Assembly: GCA_001643675.2 (NCBI GenBank)
Contig: LSRY02000035.1
Coordinates: 620,001-684,000, forward strand
From: Monocercomonoides exilis
Lineage: Eukaryota; Preaxostyla; Oxymonadida; Polymastigidae
DNA: 64,000 bases
Direction: 5' to 3'
The translations under genes and the position numbers were made by a program. Of this stretch, positions 11,388-23,912 are shown in pieces. Within the stretch, counting starts at the first letter, position 1. Each line of letters opens with the position of its first letter. Under the pieces are notes generated by a model. It ran no database searches and was not told where the DNA came from. It saw nothing but the letters and a program-made list of their open reading frames with translations.

Positions 11388-14300
11388 ATGCGAAAATCTA
11401 TTCCTCCCAATGCTACAATTCCTTCAAATTTTCTTGACGTGTATTTAACATGCCCAATATGCTTGAATATACTAGTTTGAAATGACTTTATTTCATATTC
11501 TTATTGCTATTCTATATGATTAAAATATTCACTTTTTCAAGGATAAACCTGTTGCTCTGAGGGCGTGCATGTTTGCAGACAATTGAATTTGTTTCTTTAA
11601 TAATTTATCTGAAATATTATTTTTCAGGCATCGTTTTTGCGAATCTTGTGTCAAAACATCAACACAGCAAAGCCGAATAGGGTATGAAAAAAAAAAATAG
11701 AACAAATAAATTAGCCATCCATTTTATTGCTTTTGCTGCATACATTTGTGCTGATATTAAATAGAAAGAAGAGATGCCCCTCATGCCGCGCTATTGTGAC
11801 ATCAACTAGAGATATGCATCGTGACTATGGACTTGAGGCTTTAATTCGTCAAATGCATCCAGATCTAATGACATATAGAGCAACATATTGCCGCATGCCA
11901 AGCTGTATGCTTGTTTTCTTTTTGAATTTTCGATTAATTCTTGTGTTTTCAATACTTAATAAAAGTAATAAAAACAGTACGATTGATAATTATTGAATAG
12001 TTTTAAATCATTCAATCATTCCCTTATATTTTAACTTTATTAAAAAACTTCTTTTTCAGAGGAGTATAACTCAAAGCGGAGGTTCTTCCCTAATTCAAGC
12101 AAAGTCCAAAAAATCAAGTTCAACAAATTTAGCTACTCAAAAGGAACGATTGGAAAAACTAAAGAAATTTTCAAAATTTCTCGATGCAGATTTGTTTGAA
12201 ACGCTGAATCAATCTTTGAAGACGATGGGAGCAAACGAAGAGTCGAAACTTTCTCATGAACACCAACTGGAAGGGATGATAGGAGGTATGGAGATCACAA
12301 CACCTGAAGAAGAAACAAAAAATGATAGTGACAGTAGCGATGCGCAGGATGTGGTGATGGTGGGAGATAGCATAAGCGGCTACAGTGGAGAGATGTTCAA
12401 GAACACAAAAGATTTTCCAATGAAGAAAGGGAAAATGAATCCAATGAAAACAAAAGGCAAAAGCAGCAAAAGTGAAGAGGCCACTTCTCCAGATATTTTC
12501 AATGGTCTGCTCTCAATTATACAAAAGACCTTTATTTTTTGTCTTGTTTTTGATTTTTGATCGTTAATCAATTTTTCATTGTGAATGACAATTTCAAAAT
12601 TTTCAATTAAAATGCAAACAGCTTGGGCACGAACTGTTAAAACGAAAGGTTCAAACAAAAAAACTAGTTTGGTGACAAAACCCATCAAATCCAAAAAGGG
12701 AAGAAAGCCAAAAATAGCGAGCTTGTTAAATACGAAGAAAACAGATCAAAGCGAAAATCAATTGTCATCTTCTGATAGTTCATTACCAACATTATCGAGG
12801 GCATCTTCGTTGCATTCGACCATCAAAAAAAGGAAAAATTCAGACGAAGGAGAGAAAAAAGCGAAGAATCAGAATCAAGCTTTGAACGAAGCGGAAGAGA
12901 AAGAGAAAAAGGAAGAAGACGATTTCTTGACGCAGATAGATTTTTGGTTCAGTCAGTCCCAGCCTTCACTCACCACAGGACTTTCAAGCTTCGATGAGAA
13001 AAAAACCGATGAAAATGCGTTTGGAACTCGGACATTAAGCAAAGTTTCATCGTTCAGTCGACCTAGTCGGCAGGGGACTGTTCGTGACACGCTATTTGAC
13101 GAGTCGTTTGAGAGAGATTTGAATGATGTGATGGGCAACCTGTCTTTTGGGCCAACGCAGTCGCTGAGCATGCATTTGAGTGGAATCGGATTGGATGAAG
13201 ACAAAAGAAAAGACGAGGAAAGAGGCATTCTTAAAAAAGGAAGTACAATTGTGTTGCCACAGACGAATTATGAGGAAAAGAAGGAGAGTTCAGCTCATTT
13301 AACAGCAGACCTCAATAAAGATATTAAGAGCACTCAGGAAGAAGAAAGAAAGAAACATTTAAGCAGAAGTGAATCTGATGGTAAAAAGACTGAAAGAGAA
13401 AAGATATCAGCTGCAAAAGAAAACGCATCAAAGATAATTTCAAATGAAAAAGTTGGTGAAGATTCAAAAGAACTTGATTCTTCAAATACAAGCGCAAAAT
13501 CCTCTTCTGCCCCAAGCGAAGAGAAAGGCTTGCAGGATATGTTGAGCCAGCTCTCTGAAGAAGACGAGAAGCGCAAAAGACTATCGAGCTCAGTCACTCG
13601 AGCTCGTTCATCGTTGAACACCAATCAGACTCCAACGAAGACAGACAGACCTCTCAACGAACAAGCAGCATCGCCAAAGTCTCCAAATGAGCTCAGCTTT
13701 TTCAGCCGCTCCCGCTCGCTGGCGTCAAAAGTGACTTCTCTTTCTCCTTCTCTGCACAAATCTGTTTCTTATGCATCGATTTTTTCACCAATGCATTCTC
13801 CAAACTTTGAAGCATCGCCTCGTGCCTCGCCAGTGATCTCTCCGATGTTTCCTCCTCCGCTGCCCTTAAAGCACTCACGCTCTCTTACCATTCTGTCGTC
13901 CTGCTTGCCAAACTCACCTGTTTCTGTGAAGCTAACATTCAAAAAGCCTGTTGACGATGAAGCAGACAATGTTTCGTTTGCCTCTCCTTCACCATCCTCA
14001 CCAAGCACAGGAGACAAACAAAAGCGCTTTTCTCTTAAAAAGGGAGCTGCACATACAACCACGCCAGCACTTACTCCACAGCACTCCCCTGTAGTTAGTC
14101 CAACTCGTTCTCCTTATTTATCAAAAGAGGTGCCAATTTCTCCATCTCTGCTTCCTGCTTTGGCTTCTCCTCAGCAGCAACGCAAGCCAACTGTTGCAGC
14201 ATCAACAGAATCAGCTGGCTCTTCTCCAAATGAAATTGCCTCTCCTTTGCCTGCTGAGATAAATAGAAATGGGCAGCAAGTCCTTGAAGTGGAGCTTATT

Positions 14301-16223
14301 CACAAGAAGTCTCCCCACAAAGCTGATGAATTGCAGGAAGTCGCTTCGTCGTCTGTCGACTTGCCCTTTCCGTGTGCTGTTCCTCTGTCAACGCGCTCTT
14401 CTTTGGGTGCGCCGCCAGCGCAGACATATTCAGTTGATGATCCAACTTTTTGGAAGGTTGAAGTGGCTTCGGAAAGCGGAAAAGTAGAAGAGGCAGTTAA
14501 TCTCCTTTCTGTTTGCTCATCTCATTTGACGAAGATGCACACTATCAAAATTGGGCAGAAAAATGTTAGAAAAGATGGAAATGAGGAAGAGGAAGAGGAA
14601 GAAGAGGATCATGTTGATGTTCCAAGGAAAGAGAAACAAGCTAATAGAAGCATCAATATCTCGGAAGCTGTTGAACCTGCATTTGACAAAGCAGAAATAA
14701 ATATGAATACTCATTCAAACACGAGTGAAGAAAAAGATGAAAGTGGAGACAAAGAGAATGTGACAAGTGAAAACGTCAAAACAGAAGAGGATAAAATGAA
14801 TGGTGGAAACCTCAAAGATAAAATGGAAAAGATGAAAAATGAAAAAAATCCGAACGAAAAAATGACAATTTGTCAATCAAATCAAATTCAACAGACTTTG
14901 CAAAAGACAAAAGCAGATTATGAAATTCATGCAACAAAAGGCTCATTTGATGCGTCCTCGGAGCATTCTTCACTTTCTTCACAATCAGTTCGTACAAGCA
15001 AAAATAATACCGGTAAACACATCACATCATCAAAGACGGAGCATGCAAGCAACATGAAACTTTCATCGGATGATGTGAAATATTCCCCTCAGAAAGTTGA
15101 AGGTCAAATTTCTGATAATTCATCTCACCAATCTCCACACGACTCTTCGATTTCTTCTTCTTCTTCTTCTTCTTCTTCTTCTTCTTCTTCTTCTTCTGTC
15201 ACTCCCCCTTCTTATTCAATGCCAAGCGCAACCACTTCACTTTGTCTGCTGTCATTCATTTCAAATTTTATGGATTATTATTTCCCTCTTTCTCAGACTA
15301 CTCGGAGCATCGGCTCAATTGCCTTCAGCCGCAGCGATGTGGCTAGCCGCGAAGATGCGCATGGAACAAAAGAAGGTCACAGCAAACATGCAAAACAAGA
15401 AAGACATCAACCAGAAGAATTGGATGGAGCAGATGAAAAAGGCAGTAAAATGACAAGCTCCAACGACGATGAAGAAAGCAAAAGAGATGGATCTTATTCC
15501 CCTACTCGGAGGAAGCTTACCACATTCTATTTGAAGAGAGATCAGGAAGACCACGATTTGTACAGCCAGACTTCAGAATTTGACCTATCACAAGTTCATT
15601 CAACCACTTCTTTTAGCAACTATTCAGCTTCTTCTGCTTCTTCTGCTTCTGTCTCATCTTCTTCCTCCTCTTTAAATCCGAATTATTCATCACCAGCTTC
15701 TCGTCCATCGCAGCCCTCTGGCCAAACTCCATTCACTTCGCGCACTTCGCCAGAGCCCAATCTGTTTTCTCAGCAATTTCCTCCTCTCTGCTCATCGGCT
15801 GATCCATTCTTGTCGTTTATCCTTATGCGCAACCCAAGAGACATTCAAATGTCTCATTTTGCTCCAATTCCGATGTGTGCCCCTTCTTCAGCCTCGCTCT
15901 CACAATTGACACCTTTGATCCAGTCACGTATAAACCAAGCACATGCACAATCCAAATCAGAAGCGAAGATGTTTGGAAAGAAAAGCGAACAGAAAACGAA
16001 GTCAAATAAAGACAGCAGTAATTTGTTGAATTCTTCTTCATCGGATTTTTATTCAACCGCACCTATGTCTTCTACGTTCGCATTTTCTTTGAAATCCAAT
16101 GATGGAGTTCTTCATAAGCTCAATTCTTCATTTCCTATTGGAGTAATATTTGCTTTGTATGGACCGAAAAAATCCTTCAGAACAAAGGAATCTGCATTAA
16201 AAATATTAGTCGGAATAAAATAA
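11388..16223 (+). CDS. RING1-like E3 ubiquitin ligase with long Ser-rich tail
   Basis: Exons read as 11388-11474, 11542-11570, 11628-11681, 11765-11912, 12060-12504 and 12622-16223 (1,454 aa; phases agree). The donor at 11913 is the least certain. The N-terminal RING finger is CPICLNIL..RACMHRFCESC..KKRCPSCR, followed by a DYGLEALIRQMHPD segment that mirrors the NFDALISKIYPS segment just after the RING of RING1/RING2. Those proteins mono-ubiquitinate histone H2A in Polycomb complex 1. This suggests a PRC1-type enzyme by inference. The remaining ~1,300 residues are Ser/Lys/Glu-rich and disordered, with SP and SR motifs and a (TCT)n Ser tract at 15149-15197. The last 45 residues (FALYGPKKSF near the end) faintly resemble the RAWUL domain of RING1, but that is weak. 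A hydrophobic patch at 15241-15296 before a TCAG could be an unspliced intron. The gene ends with TAA 130 bp before the next start. Confidence 0.68.
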
Positions 16224-16352
16224 GGTTGTTAAATTATTTTATTCCGTTTAATGGATACATCTTATTGTCTTTTAACGTTCTCCATTTTTTTCTTTTCGCT
16301 GACAATTCATTTTGTGAGATAATAAAAATGTTTATGGTTAGAGACAAAAAAA

Positions 16353-18620
16353 ATGTCTTTGTCTCTAAAGATTAAAGACGTTTCAAAATTAGAAAATGCT
16401 ATTTTAGAAACTCCTAGTTTTGTTGGGTATTTCACTCAGTTCGAACAGGATTCTAAAACAACAGTTTATCCATTTGATTTGAGTTCATTGCATTCATTCA
16501 AAAACCCCCCTCTTGGTGCTTCGCTTAACAAAAATTTACCTCAACGCTTCACTGAAAAACCATTGGCAACGGATAGTTCAAATCTACTGATCCAATTTGC
16601 GAACCTATTTGGCGTTAATTTGAATGATATTGATTTTGTTGCAAGACGAAATCCTCTTCTTTATGTTTGCAAACGAATTACGTTAACATATTTTTTTCTA
16701 ATTTTGATGCATTTATAAAAAGCTGATGAAAGCTCCTTATATTGATGATGCTTTTGAAATTCAAGCATCTTTAAAAGATGGAAAAATACATTTAGAAACA
16801 ATACCTCCGAGTCTTTGGGAAACCCCACGAGAAGAATTTTCCAGCTCTCATCAATACGAGTACTATGGGCATGCATTAGGAATGATTTTTCGATTATTCA
16901 TCATTTTTTTTAAAATTCTTTGATAGCCGTCGTTTCGAAATTATATGTTCTGAAAGCTCTTCTCCAGCTTTACAACCTTGGGGATCTCCTGCAAAGTCGT
17001 TTTTCACCGTAAATAGAACAAGAATCACAATGAGCGGAAAAAGTTTTGGGGTTTACAAAAGTTCAATTTTAATGAAATCTTTCAAAAAGATGGATGAATT
17101 TCTTTTGTCTATTTTGCACTTTAACAAAGTAGATTTTGATGAGCTGCGAACTAGACACATATGATAAAAGAAAAGATTTGAAAATAAAACGCGAAAGCGA
17201 AGCAATGCGAACTATTGAAGAAAATGATAGAAGTGAAAAAGAGATTTTTGAATTAGAGAAACAAATGTTTGAAATGTCAATAAAAGAAACAAGCGAAGAT
17301 TCAACAGTGCATGACTCATCTTCTGCTACACCTTCATCCACTCCTTCTGTTGAAAGCGATCCAATTTTAGCTCAGTGTGTAACACTTCGCGAGAATTTAC
17401 TCAGAAATTTACCTCAGCTTGACTCAATGATGGAACTGAAACTGACAAGGAAAAACGATACAGAATCTCATTTAAATACATTTCTAGGGTTTGTCTGTGA
17501 ATTATTGCGATAAATGCAGATATTGATTAAAAGATTCAGCTTTGAGAGGATGCAAGCTTTTTTTCTGTTAATGATTGTAGAAGAATTAAATTATTATAAG
17601 AAAAAGCAAATGTGATATTTTATGATTTTTGTTGTTTTTAAAGGAACTTTTTTTATTTTGTATTTTTTTTTTATTTTTTATTTTTTTCTTTTGTATATTC
17701 ATTATTTCTGTTTTTGCATTTTTTGTTTAATTTTCTTTGAATTCTTTTTATCTCAGCAAAAAACTTTTGAGCACATTTTCTCAAATGCACATTTCCGGTA
17801 TTCCTACTGCTTTTTATGGTTTTCGAGATCCAAGGGGCATTCTTATTTCAACAAAAGAGTACAAAACTTCACAAATCCCAAAAATGTGCCAGAAATATTG
17901 GGTATGTTTCGAAAAAAAATATGCACTAATAATTTTGTAATCTTTATTATTATTTGACGCATTAATTATTTTAAATTAACTTTAATCAAAATGTGCTGAA
18001 CGAAAATTTTCAAGAAGGAAAATGTGCTGCGGGGATCGCTTTTTCTCTGTCTCGAATGGATAAAGCTTTTGTTTCATTCAAAACTCCATTTACTTTCTTC
18101 TTCATCTGCTTCACAATCATCTTTACAATTACAGATGCATTCACAAAAATGCATGTGTTCAATTCCATCCTCATCCTCATCTTCGTCTTCGTCCTCATCC
18201 TCATCTTCGTCCTCATCCTCATCTTCGTCCTCATCCTCGTCTCCGTCTCCACCCTCGCCGCACTCTTTTCCCGAAGTTTCTCCATCTTTATCTCTTTCTC
18301 CTAATTCATCAGAATCTTCCTTTTCAGATCAAGAGCATTCATTATCTTCCTTTCCATCTTTTCCATCTATTTCAGCGACTGTTCGACAATTACCAAATTT
18401 ATCTTTTCATCTTCGTTTTGATCCATTTTTAAGAACCTTGAATGTTGTGGATGAAGATGATGATTGCACTATCGAACAAAAGAAAATAATGCGACGTGCC
18501 ATTCATCCGATGATATCTCTCGATCATTTGCCTTCTTTTATTTCTGAAAGGTATCATTGTCTATTCGACAAGGAGAAAGTTATAGAAAAAGAAATAAAAA
18601 CTATGTTGAAAACATCGTAA
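16353..18620 (+). CDS. DXO: DXO/Rai1-family decapping exoribonuclease
   Basis: Six exons: 16353-16664, 16723-16868, 16927-17050, 17133-17488, 17757-17901 and 18015-18620, giving 562 aa with all phases consistent. DXO/Rai1 enzymes remove incomplete or non-canonical 5' caps from RNA in the nucleus. Family landmarks appear in order: PFDLSSLHSF near the start; LLYLMKAPYIDDAFEIQ (family LLCTPYERRDGW); a YYG-RRFE motif across the second intron (family MGYKFE); FFTVNRTRI (family FCSVVRTRL); MSCELD (metal-binding GEVD motif); MMELKLT (ELKT motif); GKKLLSTFS..GIPTAFYGFRDPRG (HKLL..GVPNVVAGFRNPDG). The ELD and ELK acidic and lysine residues expected to coordinate metal are present. Insertions of Ser/Glu-rich sequence lie between ELD and ELK (about 90 residues) and in the C-terminal part (Ser/Pro-rich, encoded by the repeat at 18165-18250). 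The second intron appears to use a GC donor. Confidence 0.8.
16869..16926 (+). other. Candidate GC-AG intron in the DXO gene
   Basis: Reading on past 16869 meets stops (TGA TAG at 16921-16926), so an intron is needed. The only nearby GT donor (16860) would give QYDRRFE. A GC donor at 16869 gives YEYYG-RRFE, which matches the family Y-x-G-Y-K-F-E motif residue for residue. It also yields a 58-nt intron, the same size as the first intron of this gene. Homology favours GC-AG, but the splice has not been shown. Confidence 0.5.
18165..18250 (+). repeat. CATCCT/CGTCCT-type simple repeat coding Ser
   Basis: Imperfect tandem (TCATCC)(TCATCT)(TCGTCC) units inside the last DXO exon. They are read as an uninterrupted Ser run of about 28 residues. 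Length variation among strains is likely. Confidence 0.8.
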
Positions 18621-19502
18621 ATTATAAATTTTAAGTTTTTTGCTTTTTTAAAATATAAATCAAAAACGAAAAAAAAATTCAATTTTTTATGATTTATCGA
18701 TAATTGAAATTTCGATAACTTTAAATGAATTGAAAATTGAACATATTTTCGAATGAATTAAGTTGATTGAAACTAAACACCATTTAATATTCAAATTCGG
18801 TTAACTTCTTATTCAAAAAATATCAAATTGAGTATTTTTTTTAAGAAATTTTTTGTGAAAAATTGGTTTTTTGCTGAGTATCGGAAAATGACAAAAAATA
18901 TTTTATTATTTCATTTCTCACAAAAAGGATGAGTGTTCGAACCTATATTTTTATCGTTTGTGAAAATACACAAAAATTTACTTCTTTTTCAGAAAAAAAC
19001 CATCATCTTTGAAATCAAATAATTTTTGGTGAAAAGAGAATCAACCTTCATTTTTGATCTTGATATAAACTTTTTCAATCAAAAATTAATAATATTAATA
19101 CACATATAAATACATCATATACATGAATTTATTGCATTATTAAACACAAAAAGCAGAACTTTTAAATCCTTTGATCAATGTTGTTTAGAAAAAAAGGTTT
19201 AATAATTTCTTGTTTTTTTTCTTTTCAAGAGCGTGCAGAAAGATAAAGTTGAATCATCGATATGTTTTCAAATGTTAAATGACAATAGTGCTGTTTAGAA
19301 TGGTTTTGAACTCAAATTCTTGATTGTGCCAAAACAAAGTGCAGTTTTTGTGGTTTATTTATGTTTCTTAAAAGAGAATAAATATCATCACTAATTCTTT
19401 GCTGCCTCAATTGGAAAAGAAGAAAATCACTATTTTCCAATATTAAAAATTATCATTCACAATTGAGGATTTTAAATTTTGGATGTGACTGATTTATCTT
19501 TT
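18621..19502. other. Intergenic, no gene seen
   Basis: AT-rich spacer between the DXO stop and the DIRS element. No ORF with coding character, tRNA-like fold or long repeat was seen on either strand. Confidence 0.6.
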
Positions 19503-19580
19503 TAATAAAGACGCAGTGAGACAGGTTTGTTCGGAGAAAATGAGTATTGATTTGAAGTTTGGGTGGTTTGAGTGAAAAAC
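19503..19580 (-). repeat. DIRS right inverted terminal repeat
   Basis: Starts TAATAAAGACGCAGTGAGAC. Positions 19503-19535 match the reverse complement of 20163-20195 at about 30 of 33 positions. The inner part (GGTTTG..ATGAGT..GGGTGGTTT) is an inverted, about 70% similar copy of the other terminus. Confidence 0.85.
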
Positions 19581-20162
19581 TTCACCCTCTCCAAAATGAC
19601 GTGGAAAAAAGGGCGAGATAAAATACAAAACAATAACATTAAAATTAAGAAATAAATAAATAATGCATTGTCCGCTTCACTTCACCACAGACTTCGCCTT
19701 TTCGCCTTGGTCACGAAGACCAGAGGGCAGGGGACATGCCCCTCGGAGCTCTTTCCTGCAGGCTGTGCAGGGATCCGGTGAGGCGAGTATTCTTGGAGCA
19801 GAAAGAAAAACCACTCTCGCTTCCGCGTGGCGTGGAAAAGAAAACTGCTTGTGCAGCGCTCTGGCTCCCGCTTCTCTGTTGCATCAGCAGAGCAACCTCA
19901 ATCATTACCCACTGTTTGGACTGCTCTGAATCTTCTGTGTTAAACACAATCGTTATCGTGTTAAGGAGAAAGCTTTGATTAAAACTGTTTATTCATTCCC
20001 TGTTTCTCAATACAGGTTAAAGGTGCACCAAATCTTTCTGGACGGTTACTCGTTTCTTCTCTCTTCTGCTGTCTCGCCTTTTTTCTTGTCATCTCCCCAC
20101 ACACTTCTGGCTCCCACTCGCACCACTCAGCCTATCGTCTCTCCATCGGCATTCCTATTATC

Positions 20163-20252
20163 TCGGAGCAAACCTGTCTCACTGCGTATTTATTAATTCG
20201 TTATGGAGCGAATCTACGAACGCAAGGAGTAGGTTTGCTCCTCAATAATGAG
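20163..20252 (-). repeat. DIRS internal complementary region
   Basis: Two back-to-back segments. 20163-20195 is complementary to the right end (19503-19535). 20208-20252 pairs with the left end at 25504-25548, about 42 of 45 positions. This bipartite join is the template that DIRS elements use to close the circular DNA intermediate. Confidence 0.85.
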
Positions 20253-20675
20253 TCTCGAAATCCTTTCTTTCTCAGTGCACGTGATCCAAAACCCCTTTTC
20301 TAGCACGCTCTAGTGCGGCGGATGAGTTGAGAGCGTGCGAATAACGATGCAGCACTCCTGCTCTCCATCCCACCTCTCTTGGGATATTTTTGTGGCGACA
20401 CCGGTCTGGCCCCTGCATTTTCCGTGTCATTCCCTATCTGTCCAAAACTTCTTCCGCTACGCTTCTTCCGATCTTTGCCTCTCTTCTTCAGTGGAGTTGT
20501 GTTCTTCCCTCCAGTCAGCTCACAGATATTGTTGGGGATTATGGAGGGTGTTTTCCGAAGCAAGGGTGGTCTGGATGAGGAGTTCTGTGACAAAATTATT
20601 TCTCTTTGTATTCTCTCTTCTCAAAGCTTAAAGTCTCGTTTCTTTGGCCGCTTTCTCCTTCCTCATATCTTATTC

Positions 20676-22070
20676 TCACCCAGTTTCTGATGTCTTTTCA
20701 GTGCAATCTTTCATCTCTGAATTTGCTTTCTCGAGCCTCCTATCCTTCGATTCTCCACTCTTATCTGGCTTGTTATCTTCTCCCATCTGAGGTACTTGTC
20801 TCCCTATTGTCTCCAGGATCCATTTTATGTCTTGTACCGGTAACATGGTGTAATATTCCTGGGCCACTCTCGAACCCTGCGCCCATCTCGCGTACGCATT
20901 GATCGCCTTCCAGTCCGCTCCTTCTTGTCTTGCTAAGTATGTAATCACTGCTTGTCTTATAGATTTGGCGGTAAATGTGTCTGGTATTCCGTTTTCTCTC
21001 AGGACAGCCACTAATTCTTCTTTAATTCTCTGCAAGTTTGCAGGCTTGCTCCCTTCTATGTCAAACCACACATGTTCGTCTTTAAAAGTTGTCTTTGTAT
21101 AGTACATCCAGCGTTGAAGCGCTTCCACTGCATCAATTCGTGGATTCGGATGTTTGTTTATAATAATTTTGATAACCTTATTTCCAGACATCTTGGTTCG
21201 AACTTGTGTCTGGACCGAATTGTCTTTAAATATCGTTGTATAACTTCTCATTCTCTCCAGCTCTGCTGGTCTAAAAGCACCGAAAATCATGGTTAGGATG
21301 AGGGCTCTCCTCTGGAGGATTTGTGGGTCCGTCATATCGTGGGCGGCTTCTGCCCATTTGGTGATTATCGTGAAATCCCACATCGTCTTGTACCGTTTGC
21401 CCTTTCTCTGCTTATCTCCCACATAAGTGTTTTGAATTATTTCTATGTCCTTTCGATCAATCTTGGATTCCCTAAAAAGGTTAATGGAATCCAGTTCTTT
21501 TCGTACTGTCTGATGAATTACTCCACTCGAGATGTTCGTATTCGAGAGTGTTTCGGTGAACTCTGCCATAATCCATTTGGCATCTTTGGTTGTGAGGGGG
21601 TCAGTGTCATCCATGCTCTCTCTTTCCAAGAATTATTTAAATCTTCGCAGCGATCTCCACGTGTCTCTTTCGCTCTTTTGATTTATAAGTATTGCTGCTG
21701 ATATATCTTTTGCTCCAACGTATTCTCCACATGTGAGGAAGAGGTCCCTTCCTGGGATATTTTCCTCTCCAGTATAACGCTTATTACCTCTCCTGGGGGT
21801 AGTTTCCAGCCTTCCCTTCTCATCTTCGCTCCCGGAATCATGCACTCCTGAAAGGTCCCCAGGGTCTTTATGGAATGCCCAGGCTGCAGCAGCGGGGTCC
21901 AGGTCTGCCCCCGCCAGGCCGGCAGAATCAGAATTGTTAGTTCCATCAAAGCTTCCTTCATCTTCTCTTTCAGGGTCCGTCCAATGTTTCTCAGGAACGG
22001 GTGGACTAGCACTATGTCGTCTTCTGGTGTTTCTCTCTCTCTCCTCCTTCTCACGGAGGATAGTCTCCAA
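20676..22070 (-). pseudogene. DIRS tyrosine recombinase, one in-frame stop
   Basis: The frame 22070-20676 is broken once, by TAA at 21633-21635. The stop falls inside a core-binding-like helix (ERDTWRSLRRFK-stop-FLERES), so the upstream and downstream parts were one protein. The catalytic domain shows GAFRPAELERM (first Arg), the KSIRQAVITYLARQEGA segment (second Arg; Gln where the usual His would be) and ARWAQGSRVAQEYY with the nucleophilic Tyr. This is the integrase of the DIRS element. The N-terminal 100 residues are Glu/Arg-rich and unassigned, and may partly be out-of-frame sequence over the preceding ORF. Confidence 0.75.
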
Positions 22071-22087
22071 GTTCTTCCGCAGGGCAC
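21683..22087 (-). pseudogene. DIRS pol C-terminal segment (post-RNase H)
   Basis: An open stretch in a different frame from the RNase H. It contains LVHPFLRNIGRTL..LTILILPAWRGQTWTPLL, which resembles the segment after RNase H in DIRS polyproteins (conserved P-W-Q-W pattern). Its frame offset from the RNase H implies at least one more indel in this copy. It overlaps the N-terminal part of the recombinase frame. Confidence 0.45.
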
Positions 22088-22164
22088 CGGCGCAATCTGT
22101 TCTAAAATTGTATCTGGTATTCTCGGTGCGATTGTTTACTATATCCCTGCGACTTTCTCCCCAC

Positions 22165-23912
22165 TCAGGACTTGTCCAGCTTTTTCACCATCCGGCTGAG
22201 TGCATTTGCTTCTGTATTCTGTTCCCCCGGGAGATGTTCCGTCTGAATTGTGATGTCCAGGCCGTTCAGTTTCCTTTCCAAAGCCCTCAGTGTTTGAATG
22301 AGCTACGGCGCTCCCCTCTTCTTCTGAATTGTCCATCTCGCGGACACGTTATCTGTTTTTAGACGAATAAATCTTCCTTCAGTTGTTGCAGCCATGCTCC
22401 CTTTCTCTCTAGAGTCCTCAACACTGCTCTGGAATCCTTCTCGTTGATTGCAAGCGTGCTCTCCTGGAGAGTCCAACTTCCGTGAACATAAATCTTCTCC
22501 TCCCTGTTCTCTTTCGGTATTGTCAACGCTGCACCCCATCCCAGCTCTAACGCATCCGTTGTAAGTACTGCTGGCCTTGTTCTCTTCCTCATACGCCTCG
22601 GTTTATTCTCTTGTTGTATCTTTTTCCAGTGTGTTAATTCTCCAGGTTTCATTGGGCTGACTATCACCGTTCCATTCCAGCCTCCGCGGGCTATTGCATG
22701 CCTCAGCACATATTGCATGCGCTTCATCCACAAGCTCGCCGGTGGGTGTTGTGACCTCACAAAATTCAATCTCCCGAGGAGTGCTGCTAAGTCTCTCGTC
22801 TTTTGTCTCCTCCTCTCCATTGCATGTGCTTTCCACGTTCGCACATCCTCCAGAAGCAGCACTCTCTTCCTCTTTTGGAGCGTCACTTCCATCTTCTCTG
22901 AGTTCCACAGCCATCCCAGAAACTCCACGCTCCTTACTGGTTCAAACTTCAGTTTCTCTTCCGACAGTATCCAGCCCAGATCTCTCAGGAACTGGGCTAT
23001 CTCCTGTGAGATCGATCTCAATGCATCCCTGTCTGGGTGCATGAGGAGAATGTCGTCCAGGTATATCACTTGCTTCACTTTCCACTTTTCTCTGATATAT
23101 GACGCCTCCCTTCTCATTATCTTCGTGAAAACTCTGGAAGCATTTTTCGCTCCAAATGGCATCCCTATGTGAGCGTAGCATTGACTTTGAAAGCTGAAAC
23201 ACAGATAGGGACTGAATTACTCGTACACTTTGACATGCTGGTATGCACTCGATATGTCCAGAGTTGTCATCCAGTCGTTCTCCTCCAGGAGTTCCACCAC
23301 TGTCTCCTGGGAATCCATCTTGAAATGCTTTCCCTGTTCTTCCTCGTTTAGAGCTCTGCAATCCAGGATTTTTCTCCACTTTCCGTTTTTCTTTATCACC
23401 ATGAATGTCGGGTTGAACTACTTCACCTCCGACTCCTGTATGGGCTTCACCACTCCATCCATCAACTCCTCCTCCAAGAGGGATAAATAATTGTTCATCA
23501 TCTCCATCGTCCCCCGAAACTCTTGTCTATGTTTTCTCTCCTCGAGTGAGATTGGGGATTGGGGACTTTTTCATCGAGCTCTTATACCACGGCTCACAAG
23601 TTTATCTCCCCCAATCTTCTTCCACTCGCTCAGTCTGTTCACTAGTCTCCCAGGAAGTAGCTCCTTCGGTGGTCCAATCGCTTGACTCCTCTTCACTTCT
23701 TGGGTCTTGTGGCCATGCTGAATCTGTGTATTCTCTTCTCCTTCGAGAATATATGCAATAGCTGTCTTCAAGCTCGCCTCCTGGGGGCTCCCAATTGGGG
23801 ATTCGATAACAGTTCCAGAAGCTCTCCAAACTATCTTCTCTTCCTCCTTCTCGGATTTCTGCTCGTTCTTCTGTTTTGTCTTGTGGAGATATACGGAGTC
23901 TTCTTCTGTGTT
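22165..23912 (-). pseudogene. DIRS reverse transcriptase-RNase H, inactivated
   Basis: From the 5' side: PGRLVNRLSEWKKIGGDKLV, TGA at 23571, an SLLEEELMDGVVKPIQ motif, TAG at 23418, FNPTFMVIKKNGKWRKILDCRALN, TLDISSAYQHV, TAA at 23217, GMPFGAKNASRVFTKIM and YLDD (active-site motif, near 23065). RNase H follows with VLTTDALELGWGAAL, a 1-nt frame slip near 22360, KTDNVSARW, TAG at 22303, and HLPGEQNTEANALSR. The order and motifs are those of DIRS RT/RH. The RT fingers and palm are otherwise well preserved, so decay is recent or light. The frame is continuous with the gag-like ORF upstream, separated only by TAG at 23913. Confidence 0.82.

Noticed and set aside
19663-19929. GC-rich 88-codon frame as an independent gene
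   Set aside because: It lies between the right terminus and internal complementary region of the DIRS element and has no recognisable motif on either strand. Best treated as the element's 3' non-coding part.
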